Source of the DNA: Thioalkalivibrio halophilus
Lineage (GTDB): Bacteria > Pseudomonadota > Gammaproteobacteria > Ectothiorhodospirales > Ectothiorhodospiraceae
Assembly (NCBI RefSeq): GCF_001995255.1
Contig: NZ_MUZR01000047.1
Location: forward strand, 1-37,965
DNA: 37,965 nucleotides
Direction of reading: 5' to 3'
The notes under the pieces were generated by a model, which was given only the letters and a program-made list of their open reading frames with translations, did not search any database and was not told the DNA's origin. This document shows, one piece after another, positions 36,191 through 37,965 of the stretch. The number at the start of each line of letters is the position of its first letter. Within the stretch, counting starts at the first letter, position 1. The position numbers were made by a program, and so were the translations under genes.

Positions 36191-37965
36191 TCAGCCCCCG
36201 GTCGGCTCCAGCAGCAGTGCGGTCAGCGGCGGCAGGTCCACGTGGAGGGTGGCCGGCTGGCCGTGATACGCCTCGGTCGTGGCCTCGCACTGCAGCGGGC
36301 CACGCGATGCCCCGCCGTAGAACTCCGAGTCGGTGTTCAGCAACACCCGCCAGGTCCCGGAACGCGGGCTCGGGATCGGGTAGGCGCTGCGTTCCACCGG
36401 CGTCAGGTTGAGGATCACGATGCGTTCGTGGCCCTCCACGTCCCGGCGCACGAAGCTGAGCACCGAATTGTCGGCGTCGTCGGCATTCAGCCAGGCGAAG
36501 CCATCGGGCTCGAACTCGCGACCGTGCAGCGCGGGCTGCTCGCGATACACCCCGTTGAGGTCCTTCACCAGCTGTTGCAGGCCCTGATGCAGCGGGTACT
36601 GCAGCACGTACCAGTCCAGCTCCCCGGCCTCCGACCATTCGGTTCCCTGGCCGAACTCCTGGCCCATGAACAGCAGCTTCTTGCCCGGGTACAGCCACTG
36701 CCAGGCGTACAGCAGGCGCATGTTGGCATGCTGCTCCCACTCGTTGCCGGGCATGCGCCCGCGCAGGCTGCGCTTGCCGTGGACGACCTCGTCGTGCGAG
36801 AAGGGCAGCAGGAAGTTCTCCGAATAGGCGTAGATCTGCGCGAACGTGAGCTGACTGTGGTGGTAACGCCGGTGGATCGGGTCCATGCCGAAATACGTCA
36901 GGGTGTCGTGCATCCAGCCCATGTTCCACTTCATGGTGAAGCCCAGCCCGCCCATCGACGGCGGCCGGCTCACGCCGGGCCAGGCGGTGGATTCCTCGGC
37001 GATCATTACCACGCCGGGGTGGCCGGTCTGCACGGTCTCGTTGACGTCGCGCAGGAACTCGATGGCCTCCAGGTTCTCGTTGCCGCCGTGGATGTTGGGG
37101 ATCCACTCGTGGTCTTCGCGGTTGTAGTCGAGATAAAGCATGGAGGCGACCGCGTCCACCCGCAGGCCGTCGAGGTGGAAGTCCTCGATCCAGCACAGCG
37201 CCGATGACAGGAGGAAGTTGCGCACCTCGGGGCGGCCGTAGTTGAAGATCAGCGTGCCCCATTCGCGGTGCTCGCCCAGACGCGGATCCTCGTGCTCGTA
37301 CAGCGCGGTGCCGTCGAAGCGGGCGAGGGCGAAGTCGTCGCGCGGGAAATGGCCGGGCACCCAGTCGAGGATCACCCCCAGACCGGCCTGATGGGCGGTA
37401 TCGACGAAGCGGCGGAAGTCATCCGGGTCGCCGAAACGCGAGGTGGGCGCGAAGAAGCCGGTGGACTGATAGCCCCAGGAGCCGTCGAACGGGTGCTCGG
37501 TGACCGGCAGCAGCTCGAGGTGGGTGAAGCCCATGTCGCGGGCATACGGCACCAGGCGTTCGGCCAGTTCGGCGTAGTTCGGCCAGTCACCGTCGGGGCT
37601 GCGCTGCCAGGAGCCCAGATGCACCTCGTAGATGCTCATCGGCCGGTGCTTCCAGGCCTCGGGGTCGCGGTTCTCCATCCACTCGCGGTCGTTCCACGCG
37701 TAACCGCTCTCCGGGATGACCCGCGAGGCGGTCTCCGGGCGTACCTGGTAGGCGGCCGCGTAGGGGTCGGACTTCAGACGCAGCTCGCCGGTGTCACGGT
37801 TGCGGATCTCGTACTTGTACAGGGTTTCCGGACCCAGTCCGGGGATGAACAGCTCCCAGATGCCGCTGGAGCCGTGCACGGTCATCGGATGGCAGCGTCC
37901 GTCCCAGTGGTTGAAGTCGCCGACCACGCTGACCCGCTCGGCCGCCGGCGCCCATACGGCAAAAC
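36191..37965 (-). CDS. glgB: 1,4-alpha-glucan branching enzyme (glycogen branching), 5' end outside window
   Basis: The C-terminal 591 codons are present; the frame runs off the window at 37965, where the coding sequence reads [17 protein letters not shown], part of the N-terminal carbohydrate-binding domain. The GH13 catalytic domain shows all key motifs: DWVPGHFP, the nucleophile Asp in [14 protein letters not shown], the acid Glu in [11 protein letters not shown] and the third Asp in [10 protein letters not shown]. The C-terminal beta domain ends [10 protein letters not shown]. The enzyme makes alpha-1,6 branches in glycogen. It converges on the rubredoxin operon 40 bp away and probably belongs to a glycogen operon outside the window. 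Confidence 0.96.
   Translation of the reverse strand, partial: FAVWAPAAERVSVVGDFNHWDGRCHPMTVHGSSGIWELFIPGLGPETLYKYEIRNRDTGELRLKSDPYAAAYQVRPETASRVIPESGYAWNDREWMENRDPEAWKHRPMSIYEVHLGSWQRSPDGDWPNYAELAERLVPYARDMGFTHLELLPVTEHPFDGSWGYQSTGFFAPTSRFGDPDDFRRFVDTAHQAGLGVILDWVPGHFPRDDFALARFDGTALYEHEDPRLGEHREWGTLIFNYGRPEVRNFLLSSALCWIEDFHLDGLRVDAVASMLYLDYNREDHEWIPNIHGGNENLEAIEFLRDVNETVQTGHPGVVMIAEESTAWPGVSRPPSMGGLGFTMKWNMGWMHDTLTYFGMDPIHRRYHHSQLTFAQIYAYSENFLLPFSHDEVVHGKRSLRGRMPGNEWEQHANMRLLYAWQWLYPGKKLLFMGQEFGQGTEWSEAGELDWYVLQYPLHQGLQQLVKDLNGVYREQPALHGREFEPDGFAWLNADDADNSVLSFVRRDVEGHERIVILNLTPVERSAYPIPSPRSGTWRVLLNTDSEFYGGASRGPLQCEATTEAYHGQPATLHVDLPPLTALLLEPTGG

Overview
This window is chromosomal DNA from a high-GC (roughly two-thirds G+C) gammaproteobacterium. 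A betaine-type osmolyte importer, a cyanate-hydrolysing cassette, a sigma-54 regulator, cyclic-di-GMP enzymes and REP-type palindromes suggest a halophilic or alkaliphilic member of the Ectothiorhodospiraceae (Thioalkalivibrio/Ectothiorhodospira-like). That placement is inference; no rRNA or tRNA gene was seen. Genes are tightly packed, with many 3-4 bp start/stop overlaps.

Layout. 1-205: REP/REPIN repeats, then a terminator. 306-3547 (-): glycine betaine/proline-type ABC importer. 3763-4197 (+): zinc-type thioredoxin. 4210-7545 (-): TehA/SLAC1-like channel, a hydrolase-like/TlpA fusion, a small membrane protein and a stand-alone PAS protein. 7684-9213 (+): Ycf46-like AAA ATPase. 9241-10035 (-): transglutaminase-like protein. 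10189-15944 (+): a six-gene polyamine-linked operon made of a frameshifted agmatine deiminase, a DUF350-like membrane protein, a glutathionylspermidine-synthase-like ATP-grasp ligase, an unknown protein ending in a Gly-rich GG tail, a deoxyhypusine-synthase-like enzyme and a CAP-domain lipoprotein. 15987-17102 (-): diguanylate cyclase. 17233-21458 (+): RND efflux pair. 21407-23982: AmmeMemoRadiSam genes A and B (-), divergent from the radical SAM gene (+). 24025-26454 (-): periplasmic-sensor GGDEF-EAL protein. 26633-36151: the cyanate/redox cluster described below. 36191-37965 (-): glycogen branching enzyme, cut by the window end.

The most interesting region is 26633-36151. Cyanase, a GAF/sigma-54 activator, a nitrate/cyanate-type ABC importer and a divergent operon (OsmC-like, acyl-CoA-dehydrogenase-like flavoprotein, DUF302, rubredoxin fused to its reductase) appear to form one regulon. 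Three promoters in it carry the same -24 element, TGGCACG, with correctly spaced -12 elements. Both control regions carry the same 17-bp palindrome (GCGGACA-N3-TGTCCGC) and the same 13-bp word (GTGTCGACAATGT). This predicts a sigma-54 regulon in which a flavin/rubredoxin redox pathway of unknown substrate is co-induced with cyanate uptake and hydrolysis.

The second interesting region is the polyamine operon. The unknown protein's C-terminal tail (RGGFG motif, Gly-Gly end) resembles the tail of the YgiB/DUF1190 family, which in E. coli is encoded beside an ATP-grasp ligase of the same family as the one here. This suggests that the ligase modifies the tail of its neighbour.
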